A DNA stretch of 64,000 nucleotides from Leeuwenhoekiella parthenopeia (lineage in GTDB: Bacteria; Bacteroidota; Bacteroidia; Flavobacteriales; Flavobacteriaceae), in assembly GCF_020782115.1 (NCBI RefSeq), contig NZ_JAJGMW010000012.1, positions 62,001-126,000 on the forward strand, written 5' to 3'. Shown piece after piece: positions 62,321 through 64,000 of the stretch. The notes below the pieces were generated by a model that was not told the DNA's origin, searched no databases, and worked only from the letters and a program-made list of their open reading frames with translations. Within the stretch, counting starts at the first letter, position 1. The number at the start of each line of letters is the position of its first letter. A program made the translations under genes and the position numbers.

Positions 62321-62404
62321 CGCGTGAGGGATAGTAGTGGAAATCCTTTAGGAGCGGGAGCGACTAAAGATTGCAACGTATAGCCTGGCCCGAAGGGCAC
62401 GCCC
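62321..62404. ncRNA. Candidate structured RNA element (possibly Flavo-1-like)
   Basis: Outer pairing GCGTG (62322-62326) with CACGC (62398-62402). An inner stem CTTTAG/CTAAAG closes a GAGCGGGAGCGA loop, and a tight GCCC-GAA-GGGC hairpin occupies 62388-62398. I recall similar sequences recurring between genes in flavobacterial genomes, and the Flavo-1 motif is the named RNA that may correspond, but I cannot confirm it. Strand is uncertain because the element is largely self-complementary. Confidence 0.5.
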
Positions 62405-62411
62405 AAAAACA

Positions 62412-62444
62412 AAACAACCTGCAACTTAAAGCTACAGGTTGTTT
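62412..62444 (-). terminator. Terminator of the acyl-CoA dehydrogenase gene
   Basis: AAACAACCTG and CAGGTTGTTT form the stem; on the minus strand it is followed by TTTTGTTTTT. It lies 33 bp beyond the stop codon at 62477. Confidence 0.88.
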
Positions 62445-62476
62445 GATTTTAGAATTTCGGTTTTAGGGGTGAAAAT

Positions 62477-64000
62477 CTAAAAGGGGTAGGTGTTTTCAGC
62501 TGTGATTTTCTCTGCGATGGTATTGCGCAAAGCCACCACGTTAGGCTGATTTTGATATTTGGTAAAACGCTTAAGACCCATAAGCATCATACGCTGCTCA
62601 TCACCTTCGGCAAAGGAGACTATGCCTTCTTTAGCTTTTTGGTTGATGGTGTCTACGGCGTGATACAGGTACAACTGTGCCATCGCGATCTGCTCTTTCT
62701 GAGCTTCTTCACCAAAACGCTTCACGTTTTTCTCGGTACGCAAAATGGTACTTTCGGCCATATAAATCTCGATCAGAATGTCTGAAGCGGCCAGCAATAA
62801 CTGCTGATGCTCCTCAAGCTCAGGACCGTATTTTTGGATCGCACTACCGGCTACCATTAAGAATACCTTTTTCAGTTTGGCGATCATCGCTTTTTCTTCC
62901 GAAAGCACTTCGGAATAGTCTGGCGTGTCAAAAGAAGGAATTCCGGTAAGTTCTTCGCCCACTGCCATTGCAGGATTGAGCAAATCTACGTGACCTTTCA
63001 TCGCTTTTTTGACCAGCATACCTACCGCAAGCATACGGTTGATCTCGTTTGTACCTTCATAAATACGCGAAATACGGGCGTCCCTCCAGGCTGCTTCCAT
63101 CGGCGCATCGGCACTAAAGCCCATACCGCCATAAATCTGGATACCTTCATCGGCGCAATTCTGCATATCTTCTGAAGCGGCTACTTTTAGGATCGAACAT
63201 TCAATCGCATATTCTTCAACACCTTTAAGTTCGGCTTCTGAGTGGCTTGCACCTTCCTCAAGACGGATTGAAATTCGGTCTTCAATATTTTTTGCAGCGC
63301 GGTAAGAAGCACTCTCACTGGCATAGGCATTGGTCGCCATTTCAGCCAATTTCGATTTGATCGCACCAAACTTGGCGATAGGCGTGTTAAATTGCACCCG
63401 TTCGTTAGCGTATTTAACACCCATATCGATCACGCGGCGTTGTGCGTCAAGACAGGCAGCAGCGAGTTTGATACGGCCTACGTTAAGTGCATTCATTGCA
63501 ATTTTAAAGCCTTCACCACGACCGGCAAGCATATTTTCTACAGGAACCACGCAGTCATTGAAAAATACCTGACGGGTAGAAGAGGAGTGAATACCCAGTT
63601 TCTTTTCTTCTTCACCTAATGAGATCCCGTTAGATTGATCGTTCTCAACGATGAAGCCGGTAATGTTTTTATCGTCTTCAATTCGGGCGAAAACAATAAA
63701 GACATTACAGAATCCCGCGTTGGAAATCCACATCTTTTGACCGTTGATCTTGTACGATTTCCCATCTGCTGAAAGTTCTGCTTTGGTTTTTCCGCTGTTG
63801 GCGTCAGAACCGGCACCCGGCTCGGTCAAACAATAGGCTCCAAACCACTCGCCGGTAGCGAGTTTAGGCACGTATTTTTTCTTCTGTTCTTCGGTCCCGT
63901 AAAGGGTGATTGGCATCGTACCAATACCGGTATGGGCACCAAAAGCGGTCGCGATAGACCCGGTTGCTCCTGAAATGTAGTCACAAACTAGCATCGTAGA
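62477..64000 (-). CDS. Acyl-CoA dehydrogenase, C-terminal part (N-terminus outside window)
   Basis: About 507 residues are in the window; the frame stays open to base 64000, and the Met at 63994 is internal because full-length members of this long (about 590-600 residue) subfamily have an N-terminal helical domain first. Visible signatures are YCLTEPGAGSDANSGKTKA (FAD/substrate site), KMWISNAGFCNVF and the C-terminal RISRIYEGTNEINRMLAVG. After that domain comes an extra ~200-residue C-terminal extension typical of very-long-chain-type or PF12806-type enzymes in Bacteroidota. It catalyses FAD-dependent alpha,beta-desaturation of acyl-CoA in beta-oxidation. Confidence 0.93.
   Translation of the reverse strand, partial: STMLVCDYISGATGSIATAFGAHTGIGTMPITLYGTEEQKKKYVPKLATGEWFGAYCLTEPGAGSDANSGKTKAELSADGKSYKINGQKMWISNAGFCNVFIVFARIEDDKNITGFIVENDQSNGISLGEEEKKLGIHSSSTRQVFFNDCVVPVENMLAGRGEGFKIAMNALNVGRIKLAAACLDAQRRVIDMGVKYANERVQFNTPIAKFGAIKSKLAEMATNAYASESASYRAAKNIEDRISIRLEEGASHSEAELKGVEEYAIECSILKVAASEDMQNCADEGIQIYGGMGFSADAPMEAAWRDARISRIYEGTNEINRMLAVGMLVKKAMKGHVDLLNPAMAVGEELTGIPSFDTPDYSEVLSEEKAMIAKLKKVFLMVAGSAIQKYGPELEEHQQLLLAASDILIEIYMAESTILRTEKNVKRFGEEAQKEQIAMAQLYLYHAVDTINQKAKEGIVSFAEGDEQRMMLMGLKRFTKYQNQPNVVALRNTIAEKITAENTYPF

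Larger units (their letters stand above)
61511..62476. other. 966-bp intergenic region
   Basis: The largest gap between genes here. It holds an inverted pair of AT-rich 23-mers (61591 and 62292), six hairpin repeats (61672-62280), a structured RNA-like element (62321-62404) and a terminator (62412-62444). Short open frames in it are translations of the repeats and not genes. Confidence 0.85.

Overview
The window is a stretch of a Bacteroidota chromosome, most likely a marine or soil member of the Flavobacteriaceae. The evidence is a gliding-motility C-terminal (type B) secretion protein beside PorP/SprF, a SusC/SusD pair, a hybrid two-component sensor (HTCS), Bacteroidota-type -7 boxes (TAnnTTTG) and an AT-leaning composition. 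I cannot name the genus. No rRNA, tRNA, CRISPR array or transposase is visible.

Region 1 (1-6.0 kb, minus strand) is a type IX secretion/gliding operon: a 1565-residue repeat-rich surface protein, a PorP/SprF-like outer-membrane protein, and the start of a TPR protein that leaves the window. Region 2 (6.1-20.4 kb) is housekeeping and stress: a pirin, YjbQ, a HAD phosphatase, an S10 serine peptidase, an amidohydrolase, and an oxidative pentose-phosphate cluster (gnd divergent from zwf and pgl). Next come a PRISE-type reductase with a Crp/Fnr regulator and an esterase, then MscS with a small membrane protein.

Region 3 (20.6-57.7 kb) is a polysaccharide utilization locus. A tandem GH43 enzyme and the HTCS face each other across a terminator. 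Divergent from the HTCS runs GH43_24-like exo-galactanase, SusC, SusD and two surface-glycan-binding-type lipoproteins. After a terminator and a stand-alone putative metalloprotein comes a second transcript: BNR_4 protein (PL42-like), GH2, GH97, an FG-GAP/ASPIC protein, GH16, GH105, DUF2264, a second GH2 and an MG2/plug protein. The enzyme set fits a type II arabinogalactan (arabinogalactan-protein or gum) better than starch, pectin or ulvan: lyase-type removal of Rha-GlcA caps with GH105, exo-galactanase, beta-galactosidases, arabinofuranosidase-type GH43 and an alpha-galactosidase/beta-L-arabinopyranosidase-type GH97. Both putative transcripts carry the same upstream architecture (a 22-bp-spaced C-rich direct repeat, then GGAAACTTGTAAA), a candidate operator for the HTCS.

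Region 4 (57.7-64 kb) holds a CBM9-like lipoprotein with an aldo/keto reductase, a TolB-like propeller protein with an MFS transporter, an intergenic array of six hairpin repeats flanked by inverted AT-rich repeats, a structured RNA-like element, and a truncated acyl-CoA dehydrogenase gene at the edge.

The observations most worth follow-up are the shared putative HTCS operator, a perfect FNR-type palindrome placed where a class II activator would sit in front of the PRISE reductase and next to a regulator with an FNR-like recognition helix, the unassigned HExxH protein inside the PUL, and the repeat array at 61.6-62.3 kb.
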